Of a stretch of DNA of 64,000 nt, positions 28,067 through 37,430 are shown in pieces. Every line of letters begins with the position of its first letter. Within the stretch, counting starts at the first letter, position 1. The DNA is from Pseudomonas nitroreducens (lineage in GTDB: Bacteria > Pseudomonadota > Gammaproteobacteria > Pseudomonadales > Pseudomonadaceae). The stretch is taken from the NCBI RefSeq assembly GCF_024170165.1, contig NZ_JALJXP010000016.1, positions 98,179 through 162,178 of the forward strand, written 5' to 3'. The translations under genes were made by a program, and so were the position numbers. The notes under the pieces were generated by a model. It ran no database searches. It saw nothing but the letters and a program-made list of their open reading frames with translations, and was not told where the DNA came from.

Positions 28067-29110
28067 ATGACAGCTCTGCACGCCTTTTTGACCGAACCAT
28101 TCCTCGGAACCGCCACCTGGTTCTGGCTGGCCTTCCTGGCCATCGTGATTCTTCTGCTGGTACTCGACCTGGGCGTCCTGCAACGCGACCACCATGAAAT
28201 CGGTGTGCGCGAAAGCCTGATGCTGTCCGCCGGCTACTTCGCCTGCGGCCTGGCCTTCGGTGGCTGGGTCTGGTACGAGTTCGGCGCTACCAGTGCGGTG
28301 GAGTACTACACCGGTTTCCTCGTCGAACAGTCGCTGTCCATGGACAACGTGTTCGTCATGGCGATGATCTTCGGCTTCTTCGGCATCCCCCGCCGCTACC
28401 AGCACCAGGTCCTGTTCTGGGGCATCCTCGGGGCCATCGTCATGCGCGCGCTGATGATCGGCCTGGGCGCCGCGCTGGTGAAGGAATTCGAGTGGATCAT
28501 GTACGTGTTCGGCGCCTTCCTGCTGTTCAGCGGCGTGAAGATGCTGTTCAGCAAGCATGACGCCGAGCCGGACCTGGCCAACAACGCGGTGCTGAAGTTC
28601 CTGCGCAAGCGCATCCGCATGACCGACACCATCCATGAGCACCACTTCTTCGTGAAGATGCCGGATGCCTCGGGCAAGCTGGTGCGCTACGCCACCCCGC
28701 TGTTCCTGGCGCTGATCCTGATCGAACTGGCCGACCTGGTGTTCGCCGTGGACAGCGTGCCGGCGATCTTCGCCATCACCCAGGACCCGTTCATCGTCTA
28801 CACCTCGAACATCTTCGCCATCCTCGGCCTGCGCGCCCTGTACTTCTCGCTGGCGGCGATGATCCACCGCTTCGTCTATCTGAAATACGCCCTGGCGCTG
28901 GTCCTGGTGTTCATCGGCACGAAGATTTTCCTCCACGGATTCATCGGCAAGGTTCCCGCAGCCCTGTCCCTTGGCGTAACCTTCGGCCTTTTGGCGGGTG
29001 GCATACTGCTATCCTTGCTCAAGACCCGCCGATCCAGCGAGGAACCGCTGGAAGTCGTCAGCCAGGAGAGGATCCATGCAAGCGCTGGAGGTGAGGATCG
29101 AAGCCGTTGA
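28067..29110 (+). CDS. TerC/Alx-family membrane protein
   Basis: A 347-residue TerC-family protein with about nine membrane helices. The conserved acidic family motifs are visible as EQSLSMDNVFVMAMIF (about 88-103) and IELADLVFAVDSVPAIFA (about 222-239). Members are linked to manganese export and to tellurite or metal-ion homeostasis, with metals of exported proteins as suggested clients. GGGAGG stands 6-7 bases before the ATG. The last 35 bp overlap a small gene in another frame. In PAO1 the matching gene is, from memory, PA2549. Confidence 0.93.
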   Translation: MTALHAFLTEPFLGTATWFWLAFLAIVILLLVLDLGVLQRDHHEIGVRESLMLSAGYFACGLAFGGWVWYEFGATSAVEYYTGFLVEQSLSMDNVFVMAMIFGFFGIPRRYQHQVLFWGILGAIVMRALMIGLGAALVKEFEWIMYVFGAFLLFSGVKMLFSKHDAEPDLANNAVLKFLRKRIRMTDTIHEHHFFVKMPDASGKLVRYATPLFLALILIELADLVFAVDSVPAIFAITQDPFIVYTSNIFAILGLRALYFSLAAMIHRFVYLKYALALVLVFIGTKIFLHGFIGKVPAALSLGVTFGLLAGGILLSLLKTRRSSEEPLEVVSQERIHASAGGEDRSR

Positions 29111-29276
29111 GTTTCGCGGCCGGGCCTATTGGCAGGTCCGTCTCGGTCGTCGCGCGCTGCGCTTCCCCCATGAGGCCGCCGCGCGCGCCTTCGCCGCCCA
29201 GTTGCACACGCGGCGGGAATGGCTGATCGAGCAACGGGCGAACGCCGATGGGCCGGAACCGGCTCCCTCGCCATGA
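29076..29276 (+). CDS. Small conserved hypothetical protein overlapping terC
   Basis: A 66-residue soluble protein (MQALEVRIEAVEFRGRAYWQV) with a predicted beta-strand start and a helix with Ala/Arg-rich face. The ATG at 29076 has AGGAGAG just upstream, within the terC coding end, and a terminator hairpin follows immediately. The overlap of 35 bp suggests translational coupling to TerC. No family recognised. Confidence 0.6.
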   Translation: MQALEVRIEAVEFRGRAYWQVRLGRRALRFPHEAAARAFAAQLHTRREWLIEQRANADGPEPAPSP

Positions 29277-29278
29277 AC

Positions 29279-29309
29279 GAACAAGGCCAGCGCAAGCTGG
29301 CCTTGTTCA
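29279..29309 (+). terminator. Terminator after terC operon
   Basis: AACAAGGCCAG and CTGGCCTTGTT pair around CGCAAG just after the small gene's stop. Confidence 0.75.
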
Positions 29310-29320
29310 TGGGGGCGGCT

Positions 29321-29430
29321 GTTCGCGAGCAAGCTCGCTCCTACGAAAAGCCGGCCCACGTCTCTACAGCAGGCGCCCTCCTGTAGGAGCGCGCCCTGCG
29401 CGCGATCGCGGGCATGGCCGCGCCTACAAA
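29321..29430. repeat. REP cluster (two different REP types)
   Basis: A GTTCGCGAGCAAGCTCGCTC element (29321-29350) is followed by a second type starting CTGTAGGAGCGCGCC and containing GATCGCGGGCATGGCC (29381-29430). The second type recurs at 45.7 and 59.1 kb. Confidence 0.85.
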
Positions 29431-29445
29431 AAGCGTCACGACCCG

Positions 29446-29485
29446 CCCATGAAAAAGGCCCGCATCAGCGGGCCTTTTTCATGGG
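29446..29485 (-). terminator. Terminator of acyl-CoA dehydrogenase gene
   Basis: 18-bp perfect arms around ATCA, with T-runs on both strands, directly after the minus-strand acyl-CoA dehydrogenase stop. Confidence 0.9.
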
Positions 29486-29494
29486 AGCTTGCGA

Positions 29495-30724
29495 TCAGTG
29501 GCTGCTGCGCAGCGCGTCACGCGGTACGTACTTGCCGATTTCGAACTTGCCGATAGCCGCGCGGTGCACTTCGTCCGGGCCGTCGGCCAGGCGCAGGGTG
29601 CGCTGCATGGCGTACCAGTAGGCCAGCGGGAAGTCATTGGAGACGCCCGCACCGCCGTGCATCTGGATGGCGCGGTCGATCACCTGCAGGGCAACGTTGG
29701 GCGCCACCACCTTGATCTGGGCAATCTCGCTCTGGGCGATCTTGTTGCCGGCGGTATCCATCATGTAAGCGGCATTGAGGGTCAGCAGGCGGGCCTGGTT
29801 GATCTCGATGCGCGAGTTGGCGATGTGGTCGATGTTGCCACCCAGACGGGCCAGCGGCTTGCCGAAGGCGGTACGGCTGACGGAACGCTTGCACATCAGT
29901 TCCAGCGCGCGCTCGGCCATGCCGATGGAGCGCATGCAGTGGTGGATACGGCCCGGGCCGAGGCGACCCTGGGCGATCTCGAAACCGCGACCTTCGCCCA
30001 GCAGCACGTTCTCGTAGGGCACGCGGACGTTCTCGAAGAGCACTTCGGCGTGGCCATGCGGGGCGTCGTCGTAGCCGAACACCGGCAGCGGACGGAGGAT
30101 CTTCACGCCGGGGGCGTCGGTGGGCACCAGGATCATCGAGTGCTGCTGGTGACGCGGCGCGTCCGGGTTGGTCAGGCCCATGAAGATCATGATCTTGCAG
30201 CGCGGGTCGCAGGCGCCGGAGGTCCACCACTTGCGGCCGTTGATGACCCACTCGTCACCATCACGGACGGCGTTGGCTTCCATGTTGGTGGCATCGGACG
30301 AGGCCACGCCCGGCTCGGTCATGGCGAAGGCGGAGCGGATCTCGCCGCGCAGCAGCGGCTCCAGCCAGGTGCGCTTGTGCTCTTCGCTGCCGTAGCGGAC
30401 CAGCACTTCCATGTTGCCGGTGTCCGGTGCGGCACAGTTGAACGGCTCGGAGCCGATCAGCGAGCGGCCCATGATCTCCGCCAGCGGCGCGTATTCCATG
30501 TTGGTCAGGCCGGCACCCAGCTCCGAGTCGGGCAGGAACAGGTTCCACAGGCCTTCGGCCTTGGCCCTGGCCTTGAGGTCTTCCATGATCTGCGTGGGCT
30601 GCCAGCGGTCGCCCTGGGCCACTTGCTCCTCGAATACCTTCTCGGCGGGATAGACGTAGGCTTCCATGAACGCGGTGAGGCGCTCACGCAGATCCTGAAC
30701 CTTGGCGGAATAAGCGAAATCCAT
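29495..30724 (-). CDS. Acyl-CoA dehydrogenase
   Basis: A 409-residue FAD-dependent acyl-CoA dehydrogenase. Family motifs: [16 protein letters not shown] (flavin/substrate loop near 155), [11 protein letters not shown] near 185, and the C-terminal [14 protein letters not shown] near 370. It would catalyse alpha,beta-dehydrogenation of an acyl-CoA with electrons to ETF. The start at 30724 (MDFAYS) was chosen because the longer frame adds 29 residues with no homology. It is divergent from a LysR gene, its probable regulator, and in PAO1 the pair corresponds to PA2550-PA2551 as I recall. Substrate is likely a long or branched acyl-CoA. Confidence 0.93.
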   Translation of the reverse strand: MDFAYSAKVQDLRERLTAFMEAYVYPAEKVFEEQVAQGDRWQPTQIMEDLKARAKAEGLWNLFLPDSELGAGLTNMEYAPLAEIMGRSLIGSEPFNCAAPDTGNMEVLVRYGSEEHKRTWLEPLLRGEIRSAFAMTEPGVASSDATNMEANAVRDGDEWVINGRKWWTSGACDPRCKIMIFMGLTNPDAPRHQQHSMILVPTDAPGVKILRPLPVFGYDDAPHGHAEVLFENVRVPYENVLLGEGRGFEIAQGRLGPGRIHHCMRSIGMAERALELMCKRSVSRTAFGKPLARLGGNIDHIANSRIEINQARLLTLNAAYMMDTAGNKIAQSEIAQIKVVAPNVALQVIDRAIQMHGGAGVSNDFPLAYWYAMQRTLRLADGPDEVHRAAIGKFEIGKYVPRDALRSSH

Positions 30725-30810
30725 GGGGGCTAACCTTCTGGCGGCGGTTGTTTGTGTGGTGATGATGCTAGAACAGCGAAAGGCATTTACCCAGCCTATT
30801 ATCCGAATCA

Positions 30811-30822
30811 ATGAACATTCAT
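30811..30822. promoter_or_regulatory. ATGAA-CA-TTCAT palindrome between divergent genes
   Basis: Inverted repeat ATGAACATTCAT in the 167-bp gap between the acyl-CoA dehydrogenase and LysR genes; candidate regulator site, inference only. Confidence 0.35.
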
Positions 30823-30891
30823 AACCCGTATGGACCTGAGCGTTCGTTCGGGTATGATCGGCCGCAGAACAAATACAAGCGGAGCCCTGGA

Positions 30892-31824
30892 ATGAACCTC
30901 AGCAAGGTCGATCTGAACCTGTTCATCGTCTTCGACGCGATCTACACGGAAGCCAACCTGACCCGCGCCGGGCAGATAGTCGGCATTACCCAGCCCGCCG
31001 TCTCCAACGCCCTGGCCCGCCTGCGGGAAACCTTCAACGATCCGCTGTTCGTGCGGACCGCGCAGGGCATGGTGCCCACGCCGATGGCGCAGAACATCAT
31101 CGGGCCGGTGCGCAACGCGCTGCAGTTGCTGCGCGTCTCGGTGCAGGAGAGCCGCACCTTCACGCCGACCCAGGCGAGCAAGACCTACCGCATCAGCATG
31201 ACCGACCTCACCGAGGCCATCGTCCTGCCGCCGCTGTTCCAGCGCCTGCGCCGCCTGGCGCCGAACGTGCACATCGAGAGCTTCCTCTCCAAGCGCCGCG
31301 AGACCACCAAGGAACTGGCCGCCGGCCGCCTGGACTTCGCCGTGGATGCGCCACTGAACACCGACCCGCAAGTGCGCCACGTCAAGCTGATGGAAGACCG
31401 CTACGTCTGCGCCATGCGCCAGGGCCACCCACTGGCCAAGGACAAGCTGAGCCTGGACGAGTACCTGTCGGTGGCGCACATCCAGATTTCCAGCCGCCGC
31501 AGCGGCCTGGGCTACGTGGACCTGTCGCTGGGCAAGATGGGCCTGCAGCGCAAGATCGCCCTGCGCTCGCAGCACTACCTGATGGCTTCGACCGTGGTGC
31601 AGCAGACCGACATGGTGGTCACCGTACCGGAGCGCTTCGCCCGCCACCACGGCCTGCATTTCGTCGACCTGCCGGTGAACGACGTGCCCAAGCTGGAAAC
31701 CCACCTGTACTGGCACGAAAGCACCGACCAGGACCCGGCCAACCGCTGGATGCGCGAGCAGATCATCGAGCTGTGCCAGCAGGTGACGGCGCGGGAAGCG
31801 CGCGAGGCGGCGGAGCGCGCCTGA
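30892..31824 (+). CDS. LysR-family transcriptional regulator
   Basis: A 310-residue LysR-type regulator. The winged HTH is at 1-65 ([19 protein letters not shown], then [14 protein letters not shown] recognition helix), and the effector domain resembles the NodD/LeuO-like branch ([22 protein letters not shown]). The start at 30892 has GGAG upstream; the longer frame lacks a ribosome site. It is divergent from the acyl-CoA dehydrogenase and probably senses an acyl-CoA or related acid. Confidence 0.92.
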   Translation: MNLSKVDLNLFIVFDAIYTEANLTRAGQIVGITQPAVSNALARLRETFNDPLFVRTAQGMVPTPMAQNIIGPVRNALQLLRVSVQESRTFTPTQASKTYRISMTDLTEAIVLPPLFQRLRRLAPNVHIESFLSKRRETTKELAAGRLDFAVDAPLNTDPQVRHVKLMEDRYVCAMRQGHPLAKDKLSLDEYLSVAHIQISSRRSGLGYVDLSLGKMGLQRKIALRSQHYLMASTVVQQTDMVVTVPERFARHHGLHFVDLPVNDVPKLETHLYWHESTDQDPANRWMREQIIELCQQVTAREAREAAERA

Positions 31825-31934
31825 TGCTTCGAGCGATGCCCATCGATGGGTATCGCTGCGCTCCGCGCCATCCTGCGGTCGCCACTCCCGGACGCCGCGC
31901 TCCTACCGGGTGAACCCGGCGTCCGAATGACTTG

Positions 31935-32015
31935 CAGGAGCGAGCTTGCTCGCGAATCGCCCAGCCGCAAAAGCCCCTGTGAGCATTGTTCGCGAGCAAG
32001 CTCGCTCCTACGAAA
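31935..32015. repeat. Inverted REP pair (REPIN)
   Basis: GCAGGAGCGAGCTTGCTCGC (31935 on) and its inverse GTTCGCGAGCAAGCTCGCTC about 35 bp later form a typical Pseudomonas REPIN after the LysR gene. Confidence 0.9.
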
Positions 32016-32106
32016 AGCAATCCTTCCCGCCAGATAAGCCACCCGCAGACCCCGCCCTGCTGAAGTGCCTGTCCAACGAACAGGCCGGGGTCTGCCGGCG
32101 AACCAT

Positions 32107-33234
32107 TTACAGGCTCCGCGCGATCACCAGCCGCTGCACATCGCTGGTGCCTTCGTAGATCTGGCACACGCGCACGTCGCGGTAGATGCGCTCCACCGGA
32201 TAGTCCTGCAGATAGCCGTAACCGCCGAGGGTCTGGATCGCCGCGGAGCACACGCGTTCGGCCATTTCCGAGGCGAACAGCTTGGCCATGGAGGCTTCGG
32301 TCAGGCACGGCAGGCCGGCTTCGCGCAGGCTGGCGGCGTGGTGGACCATCTGCCGCGCCACGGCGATTTCGGTGGCCATGTCGCTGAGGCGGAAGGCCAC
32401 CGCCTGGTGCTGGATGATCGGCTTGCCGAAGGTCTCGCGCTCATGGGCGTAGTCGCGGGCGTATTCGAACGCCGCACGGGCCATGCCGACGGCCTGCGAG
32501 GCGATGCCGATGCGCCCGCCCTCCAGGTTCGCCAGGGCGATGGCGTAACCCTGCCCTTCCTCGCCCAGCCGGTAGCTGGCCGGGATGCGCACATCATCGA
32601 AGGCGATCTGGCAGGTATCGGAAGCGTGCTGGCCGAGCTTGTCCTCGACGCGCACCACGCGATAGCCGGGCGTATCGGTGGGCACGATGAAGGCACTGAT
32701 GCCCTTCTTGCCCGCCGCTGCGTCGGTCACCGCGAAGACGATCACCAGGCCGGCATGCTTGCCGGATGTGATGAACTGCTTGCTGCCGTTCAGCACGTAA
32801 TGGTCGCCGTCGCGGCGCGCACGGGTCTTCAGGAAGCTGGCGTCGGAGCCGGCCTGCGGTTCGGTCAGGGCGAAGGCGCCGATCATCTCGCCACGGGCCA
32901 GCGGCACGAGGAACTGGCGCTTCTGCTCGTCGTTGCCGAACTTGGCGATGGGCATGCAGCCCACCGAGTTGTGCACGCTCATGATGGTCGAGCAGGCGCC
33001 GTCGCCGGCGGCGATTTCCTCCAGCGCCATGGCGTAGGCCAGGTGGCCGGTCTGCGCGCCACCCCACTGCTCCGCCACCAGCATGCCGAGGAAGCCGAGG
33101 TCGGCCATTTCCTTGATGGCTTCGGCCGGGAAGCGGTGTTCGCGGTCCCAGTCGGCGGCGAAGGGTTTCAGCCGCTCCTGGGCGAACTGGCGGGCAACAT
33201 CGCGGATCTGGATATCTTCTTCGCTGGGAATCAT
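32107..33234 (-). CDS. Acyl-CoA dehydrogenase
   Basis: A 375-residue acyl-CoA dehydrogenase of the short/branched-chain type. Motifs: [13 protein letters not shown] (about 120), the FITSGKHAG loop, [22 protein letters not shown] near 340 and the catalytic Glu in [10 protein letters not shown]. The start at 33234 has AAGGAG 7 bases upstream. It is the last gene of a minus-strand run (AMP-ligase, SDR, thiolase, dehydrogenase) that together cover activation and one complete beta-oxidation-like turn except hydration. From memory this is the PA2552 position. Confidence 0.94.
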   Translation of the reverse strand: MIPSEEDIQIRDVARQFAQERLKPFAADWDREHRFPAEAIKEMADLGFLGMLVAEQWGGAQTGHLAYAMALEEIAAGDGACSTIMSVHNSVGCMPIAKFGNDEQKRQFLVPLARGEMIGAFALTEPQAGSDASFLKTRARRDGDHYVLNGSKQFITSGKHAGLVIVFAVTDAAAGKKGISAFIVPTDTPGYRVVRVEDKLGQHASDTCQIAFDDVRIPASYRLGEEGQGYAIALANLEGGRIGIASQAVGMARAAFEYARDYAHERETFGKPIIQHQAVAFRLSDMATEIAVARQMVHHAASLREAGLPCLTEASMAKLFASEMAERVCSAAIQTLGGYGYLQDYPVERIYRDVRVCQIYEGTSDVQRLVIARSL

Positions 33235-33244
33235 TTCTCGCTCC

Positions 33245-34429
33245 TTAGGCCAGGCGCTCGACCGCGATGGCCGTGGCTTCGCCGCCGCCGATGCACACCG
33301 AGGCCACGCCACGCTTGAGGTCGTACTGCTTGAGCGCCGACAGCAGGGTCACGATCACCCGCGCGCCGGAGGCGCCGATGGGGTGGCCGAGGGCACAGGC
33401 GCCGCCGTGGACGTTGAGCTTGTCGTGGGGAATGTCCAGGTCGCGCATGGCGGCCATGGCGACCACGGCGAAGGCTTCATTGACCTCGAACAGGTCGACG
33501 TCGCCCAGCGCCCAGCCGGTGCGCTGCATCAGGCGTTCGACCGCGCCCACCGGGGCAGTCGGGAACAGGTTCGGCGCGTCGGCGTAGGACGAATGCCCAC
33601 GGATCGCCGCCAGCGGCGTCAGACCGCGCTTCTCGGCTTCGGACAGGCGCATCAGCACCAGCGCGGCGGCGCCGTCGGAGATGGAGCTGGCGTTGGCCGC
33701 CGTCACCGTGCCGCCGTCACGGAAGGCTGGTTTCAGGGTGGGAATCTTGTCCAGTTTCGCTTTGGGCGGCTGCTCGTCCTCGCTGATGGCGCGCAGCTCC
33801 TTGCCAGCCTTCACGGTGACCGCGACGATCTCGTCGTGGAAGCGGCCTTCGCTCATGGCCTTCTGCGCGCGGGTCAGCGAGGTGATGGCGTAGTCGTCCT
33901 GCTGCTCACGGGTGAAGCCATATTTCTCGGCGCAATCCTCGGCGAAGGTACCCATCAGGCGGCCCTTGTCATAGGCGTCTTCGAGGCCGTCGAGGAACAT
34001 GTGGTCGAGCACCCGGCCGTGGCCCATGCGGTAGCCGCCGCGGGCGCGATCCAGCAGGTACGGCGCGTTGGACATGCTCTCCATGCCGCCGGCCAGGGCG
34101 ACGCGGGCGCTGCCGGCGAGGATGGCGTCGTGGGCCATCATCGCGGCCTTCATGCCCGAGCCGCACATCTTGTTCACCGTGGAGCACGGTGTGCCGCGCG
34201 CCAGGCCCGCGCCCAGCACGGCCTGGCGCGCCGGCGCCTGACCCTGCCCGGCGGCGAGCACGCAGCCGAGCACGGCTTCGTCCACGTCTTCGGCGCCCAG
34301 GCGGGCGCGTTCGACGGCTGCGCGGATCGCTGCCGCGCCGAGGGTAGCGGCATTCACATCCTTGAAGTCGCCGAGGAAGCCGCCCATGGGGGTACGGGTG
34401 GCGCTGACGATGACGATGGGATCGTTCAT
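33245..34429 (-). CDS. Acetyl-CoA C-acyltransferase (thiolase)
   Basis: A 394-residue thiolase. The acyl-accepting Cys89 lies in [12 protein letters not shown], the NEAF motif in [10 protein letters not shown], the catalytic His in [16 protein letters not shown] and the second Cys in VCIGGGEA. It would cleave a 3-ketoacyl-CoA (or condense acetyl-CoA). Start at 34429 with AGGAGG a few bases upstream. Placed 10 bp upstream of the acyl-CoA dehydrogenase and 16 bp downstream of the SDR, so an operon. Confidence 0.95.
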   Translation of the reverse strand: MNDPIVIVSATRTPMGGFLGDFKDVNAATLGAAAIRAAVERARLGAEDVDEAVLGCVLAAGQGQAPARQAVLGAGLARGTPCSTVNKMCGSGMKAAMMAHDAILAGSARVALAGGMESMSNAPYLLDRARGGYRMGHGRVLDHMFLDGLEDAYDKGRLMGTFAEDCAEKYGFTREQQDDYAITSLTRAQKAMSEGRFHDEIVAVTVKAGKELRAISEDEQPPKAKLDKIPTLKPAFRDGGTVTAANASSISDGAAALVLMRLSEAEKRGLTPLAAIRGHSSYADAPNLFPTAPVGAVERLMQRTGWALGDVDLFEVNEAFAVVAMAAMRDLDIPHDKLNVHGGACALGHPIGASGARVIVTLLSALKQYDLKRGVASVCIGGGEATAIAVERLA

Positions 34430-34445
34430 GACTCTGACCTCCTGC

Positions 34446-35216
34446 TTACTTCGCGGCCATGCGGATGGCGCCGTCAAGGCGGATGACCTCGCCGTTGAGC
34501 ATGCTGTTCTCGATGATGTGGCGGGCCAGCGCGGCGTACTCGTCCGGGCGACCGAGACGCGGCGGGAACGGCACGCTGGCGCCGAGGGAATCGCGCACTT
34601 CCTGGGGCATCGCGGCCATCATCGGCGTCTCGAAGATGCCGGGGGCGATGGTCATCACGCGGATGCCCGAGCGCGCCAGTTCGCGGGCGATCGGCAGGGT
34701 CATGCCGACCACCGCGCTCTTGGAAGCGGAGTACGCGGCCTGGCCGATCTGCCCGTCGAAGGCGGCGACCGAGGCGGTGTTGATGATGATGCCGCGCTCG
34801 CCGCCGGCGTCCGGCTCGTTGCCGGCCATGGCTTCGGCCGCCAGGCGCAGCATGTTGAAGGTGCCGATCAGGTTGATGTTGATGGTGCGGGTGAAGCTTT
34901 CCAGCCCGTGCACGCCGTTGCGGCCGATGACCTTTTCCGCCGGCGCCACGCCCGCGCAGTTGGCCAGGCCGTGCAGCGCGCCGAAGGCATCCAGCGCAAG
35001 TTGCACGGCGGCTTTGCCATCCGCTTCGCTGCACACATCGGTGCGGATGAAGCGCGCATTCGCCTCGCCCAGTTCGGCGGCCTGGGCCGCGCCGGCTTCG
35101 GCGTTGATATCGGCCAGCACCACCTTGGCGCCGGCGCTCACCAGCAGTTTCGCGGTGGCTGCGCCGAGGCCGGAACCGCCGCCGGTGATGAGGAATACCT
35201 TGTTCTGGATCTGCAT
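34446..35216 (-). CDS. SDR-family 3-hydroxyacyl-CoA dehydrogenase (HSD17B10-like)
   Basis: A 256-residue classical short-chain dehydrogenase. NAD-binding TGGGSGLG (11-18), NCAGV near 87, catalytic Ser near 150 and YSASK near 163. The sequence pattern ([28 protein letters not shown] near the end) is that of type II 3-hydroxyacyl-CoA dehydrogenases, which oxidise 2-methyl-3-hydroxyacyl-CoAs in isoleucine breakdown as well as other hydroxyacyl-CoAs. It lies between the AMP-ligase and thiolase genes, consistent with supplying the ketoacyl-CoA. Confidence 0.92.
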   Translation of the reverse strand: MQIQNKVFLITGGGSGLGAATAKLLVSAGAKVVLADINAEAGAAQAAELGEANARFIRTDVCSEADGKAAVQLALDAFGALHGLANCAGVAPAEKVIGRNGVHGLESFTRTININLIGTFNMLRLAAEAMAGNEPDAGGERGIIINTASVAAFDGQIGQAAYSASKSAVVGMTLPIARELARSGIRVMTIAPGIFETPMMAAMPQEVRDSLGASVPFPPRLGRPDEYAALARHIIENSMLNGEVIRLDGAIRMAAK

Positions 35217-35234
35217 GAAGTCTCTCCGCTGTAC

Positions 35235-36899
35235 TTAGTGAGCCGCCGCTTTCTCGGCCGCTTCGCGTTGTTTGGCGATCTCCTGGTTGCGCAGGAGGAA
35301 GCGCTGGATCTTGCCGCTGGGGGTCTTGGGCAGCTCGTCGACGAACTCCACTTCCCGCGGGTAGCTGTGCGCCGACAGTCGCTTGCGCACGTACTGTTGT
35401 AGTTCCTCGGCCAGCTCCGTGCCCGGCCGGTAGGACGAACAGAGCACCACGAAGGCCTTGACCAGTTCGGTGCGCTCCGGGTCCGGCTTGCCGATCACCG
35501 CCGCCTCGATCACCGCCGGGTGCTCGATCAGCGCACTCTCCACGTCGAACGGGCCGACGCGGTAGCCGGAGGTGGTGATCAGGTCGTCGGCGCGGCCGAC
35601 GAAACTGATGCTGCCGTCGGCGTTCAGCTCCACGGTGTCGCCGCTCAGGTAGTAGTCGCCGACGAAGGATTTGGTCTGCATGCCCTGGTAGCCGGCGAAC
35701 CACATCAGCGGCGACTGGCGGCGGTCCATGGCCAGCACGCCGGGCTGGCCGGCGGGCAGTTCGTTGCCCTGCTCGTCCAGCACCACCACGCGGTGGCCGG
35801 GAATGGAGAAGCCGGCAGCGCCCAGGTGCACCGGGTGCTGCAACTCGTGGTGGTTGGCCAGCACCATGCCCAGCTCGGTCTGGCCGTAGTGGTCGTGGAT
35901 GGTCACGCCCAGCTCGCTGGCGAACCAGCGGATGACTTCCGGAGTCAGCGGCTCACCGGCGCTGCTCACCGCGCGCAGGCGGCCCTTGAGCGGTTTCGAC
36001 ACGGCCTCGCCGGCAGCGATCAGCAGGCGATACGCAGTGGGCGAGCCGGCCAGGTTGGTGATGGCGTACTTGCGCACGATGCGGCAGGTGCTCTCCACCG
36101 TGAACGCGCCTTCGTAGAAGGTGATCGGGTGCCCCATGGCCAGCGGCCCGGTGACACCGTAGTAGAGGCCGTAGGCCCAGCCCGGATCGGCGAGGTTCCA
36201 GAACGAGTCCTCCTCGCGCAGCCCCACCGCATCGCGCATGTAGCCCACGAACGCGACTATGGCTTTGAGCGGCACGGCCAGCGGCTTGGCCAGCCCGGTG
36301 GTGCCGGAGGTGAACATCAGCAGGAAGGTGTCTTCACCGCTGCGCAGCACCGGTTCGAAGTCCGGCGAATGACGCTCCAGTTCTGCCCAGAAGCTGTAGT
36401 CGCCGTGACGGATGCCCTGCCCCTTCGGGCCACCGACCGTCACCAGCGTGGGCGCCTCGGGCACCTCGTCGAGCTTGCTGCGGTTGGCGCCGTCGGTGAC
36501 CACCACCTTGCTGCCGGCCAGCTTGACCCGGTGCTCGATGGCCTTGGGGCCGAAGGCAGTGAACAACGGCTGGTAGACCGCGCCCAGGCGCCAGGTACCG
36601 AGCACGGCGATCAGCAGCTCCGGGGTGCGCGGCAGCATGCCGGACACCACGTCGCCGGGGCGTACGCCGAGGCCATGGAGGAAGCTGGCGAAGCGGCCGG
36701 AAAGCTCCTTGAGCTGGGTGAAGGTGTAGGAGGCGCTGTCGCCGTCCTTGCCCTCCCAGAACAGCGCGACACGGCCAGGGATGGCGTGGCGGTCGCAGCA
36801 TTCGACACAGGCGTTGAGGGCATCGAGGTTGCCGGCCAGGAAGGCATCGGCAGTGGCACGGTAGTCGAACTCGGCCGTGGCGGCGGTATGGGAACGCAT
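35235..36899 (-). CDS. AMP-binding acyl-CoA synthetase
   Basis: A 554-residue ANL-superfamily ligase that activates a carboxylic acid with ATP and CoA. A3 motif FTSGTTGLAKPL (near 195), A5 HDHYGQTELGM, A7 YYLSGDTVE, A8 GRADDLITTSGYRVGP and the A10 lysine in PKTPSGKIQR are all present, so it should be active. It resembles acetyl/propionyl- or medium-chain synthetases. The start at 36899 is the first ATG followed by alignable sequence; the longer frame runs into intergenic DNA. First gene of the minus-strand oxidation operon. Confidence 0.93.
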   Translation of the reverse strand: MRSHTAATAEFDYRATADAFLAGNLDALNACVECCDRHAIPGRVALFWEGKDGDSASYTFTQLKELSGRFASFLHGLGVRPGDVVSGMLPRTPELLIAVLGTWRLGAVYQPLFTAFGPKAIEHRVKLAGSKVVVTDGANRSKLDEVPEAPTLVTVGGPKGQGIRHGDYSFWAELERHSPDFEPVLRSGEDTFLLMFTSGTTGLAKPLAVPLKAIVAFVGYMRDAVGLREEDSFWNLADPGWAYGLYYGVTGPLAMGHPITFYEGAFTVESTCRIVRKYAITNLAGSPTAYRLLIAAGEAVSKPLKGRLRAVSSAGEPLTPEVIRWFASELGVTIHDHYGQTELGMVLANHHELQHPVHLGAAGFSIPGHRVVVLDEQGNELPAGQPGVLAMDRRQSPLMWFAGYQGMQTKSFVGDYYLSGDTVELNADGSISFVGRADDLITTSGYRVGPFDVESALIEHPAVIEAAVIGKPDPERTELVKAFVVLCSSYRPGTELAEELQQYVRKRLSAHSYPREVEFVDELPKTPSGKIQRFLLRNQEIAKQREAAEKAAAH

Positions 36900-37067
36900 C
36901 GCGGAACTCCTGGGTTTGTTCTTGTCTGGAGTCCCCTGATGTTCCCGCCGCGCTGGCGCGCGGGCAATGTCGAAAGCCGCCAATCTGGATGAGCGGATTG
37001 GACAGCCGTGGTGTGGCTTGAGGGTTGGTGCCGCGCTGTCTGCGATGGGTTGGTTGGGTGCCGTGCG

Positions 37068-37151
37068 GTTCGCGAGCAAGAACTAGGCGTCCCCCTCGCT
37101 CCTACAGGTTTGCACCGTACGCTCTTCGTAGGAGCGAGCTTGCTCGCGAAC
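37068..37151. repeat. REP pair with an aberrant left member
   Basis: The right half is a normal REP (GGAGCGAGCTTGCTCGCGAA). In the left half AGCAAG is followed by an insert-like segment GGCGTCCCCCTCG before CTCCTAC. The same altered form recurs at 62.76 kb. Confidence 0.8.
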
Positions 37152-37227
37152 CCGACCTGGCACCGCCGTCACCGGCTGATCGCGGGCGTAGCCCGCTACT
37201 GCAGGGATGTTTCGGCGTTTGGACGGG

Positions 37228-37408
37228 CCCTCTCCCCAGCCCTGGCTGCGCGCCCCGCTCCGAAGGGAGAGGGAGCCGTATGGTGCGAGAGGAAAGTACA
37301 GCGTCAGTCGGCAAACGATGGAGCAGGAAGAACGCCTATCTTCTCGGTCGCTCCCAACAGTCCCCTCTCCCTTCGGAGCGGGGCGCGCAGCCAGGGTTAG
37401 GGAGAGGG
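37228..37408. repeat. Inverted pair of CCCTCTCCC elements (pair 2)
   Basis: Two 46-bp segments (37228-37273 and 37363-37408) are inverse complements with about three mismatches, both containing GGCTGCGCGCCCCGCTCCGA or its complement. The RNA would form a long stem with a ~90-base loop. Confidence 0.85.
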
Positions 37409-37430
37409 GCTTTTCGCCTGTAGCAGAAGG

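Larger units (their letters stand above)
36900..37430. other. Repeat-filled intergenic region
   Basis: About 530 bp with no credible gene. It contains the operon promoter for the synthetase, a REP pair with one altered member (37068-37151), a third REP-like element near 37178-37206 and the second CCCTCTCCC inverted pair (37228-37408). Confidence 0.7.

Noticed and set aside
31845..32045. Short coding frames across the REP pair
   Set aside because: Frames run through palindromic repeats and have no start signals or protein character.
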